Assembly: GCA_015482705.2 (NCBI GenBank)
Contig: JADMLA020000041.1
Location: 1 to 60,118, forward strand
Direction of reading: 5' to 3'
Source of the DNA: Prosthecochloris sp.
GTDB taxonomy: Bacteria; Bacteroidota; Chlorobiia; Chlorobiales; Chlorobiaceae
DNA length: 60,118 nt
Shown: positions 59,871-60,118 of the stretch, piece by piece
How the letters are laid out: each line of letters begins with the position of its first letter
How positions within the stretch are numbered: the stretch's first letter is position 1
Position numbers and translations under genes: made by a program
The notes under the pieces: model-generated
Told to the model about the DNA's origin: nothing
Databases searched by the model: none
The model's input: only the letters and a program-made list of their open reading frames with translations

Positions 59871-60118
59871 ATGGATATCAAGGTTTTTCAAAAAGAGTTG
59901 GGAGGAGCTGTTGATGAGGTTTTGTCCGTCTATGAAGACAGCGTTGGAACTGTCGAGCAGATTATTTCTGCACCATCCCAGGTTATCGAGTTAGGAGAGG
60001 GAATCTCGACCACTCGAAAAGAAAGAGAGCAAATTGTCATAGCGTTACAGTCTTTGTTGGCAAGCAACGACTCTCTGAGAAAAAAAGATTTCGATTACAT
60101 GATGAGCCGTATTCTCGA
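59871..60118 (+). CDS. Unrecognised gene after gvpA (5' part)
   Basis: The frame from ATG at 59871 runs off the right edge after 82 codons. It starts MDIKVFQKELGGAVDEVL and continues with a charged helical pattern (GISTTRKEREQIVIALQSLL). I do not recognise it. A position 150 bp after gvpA on the same strand suggests a gvp-linked gene of this phylum. The start has no strong ribosome-binding site, but the open frame and coding-like composition support it. Confidence 0.6.
   Translation, partial: MDIKVFQKELGGAVDEVLSVYEDSVGTVEQIISAPSQVIELGEGISTTRKEREQIVIALQSLLASNDSLRKKDFDYMMSRIL

Overview
The window is chromosomal DNA of a green sulfur bacterium (Chlorobi). The decisive markers are adjacent pscA and pscB genes for the type I P840 reaction centre, and korAB for 2-oxoglutarate:ferredoxin oxidoreductase, a key enzyme of the reductive TCA cycle. 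A gas-vesicle gene (gvpA) at the right end shows a gas-vacuolate member of the phylum. I place it no lower than Chlorobiaceae, possibly near Prosthecochloris or Pelodictyon.

Layout, left to right. The 3' end of an unidentified gene is followed by a complete IS3-family insertion sequence (144-1412). Next come gmhA (heptose synthesis), ribH (riboflavin), a likely isochorismatase remnant and a leftward hybrid histidine kinase. Leftward thrB-thrC-plsC is followed by rightward atpA-atpG (F1 alpha and gamma), thrA (bifunctional aspartokinase/homoserine dehydrogenase) and cinA, so thrA and thrBC flank atpAG. After mutL and tRNA-Arg come two related leftward cytochrome c genes, with a strongly folded about 200-bp element between them. 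Then follow a monofunctional transglycosylase, an unknown membrane protein, an ABC-2 exporter pair, a Memo/radical-SAM pair (AmmB-AmrS) and dapF.

The photosynthetic block is pscA-hairpin-pscB-terminator. It is followed by a polyprenol-phosphate mannosyltransferase, an EF-G-like GTPase, eno, a FtsB/DivIC-type septum protein, long-form ispG and a short-chain dehydrogenase. A four-tRNA cluster (Thr, Tyr, Thr, Trp) leads into the classical secE-nusG-rplKAJL-rpoBC block, without the tuf gene often found there. A perfect bidirectional terminator separates rpoC from leftward efp-accB-accC. hup, accA (the third acetyl-CoA carboxylase gene here) and korAB follow.

The right end is accessory in character. 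It has a small cysteine-rich protein gene, a leftward HTH-PAS regulator, about 1.1 kb of visibly AT-rich DNA without a convincing gene, gvpA, and the start of an unrecognised gene running off the window. In the 1.1-kb gap I see three palindromes with the same CCT-N11-AGG architecture: one just upstream of the regulator, one in the middle and one about 100 bp before gvpA. A terminator-like hairpin sits in the gvpA leader. Together these suggest an undescribed regulatory circuit for gas vesicles, controlled by the PAS protein. This is the most interesting part of the window, and the folded element between the cytochrome genes is second. All statements come from reading the sequence; no database search or computation was run.
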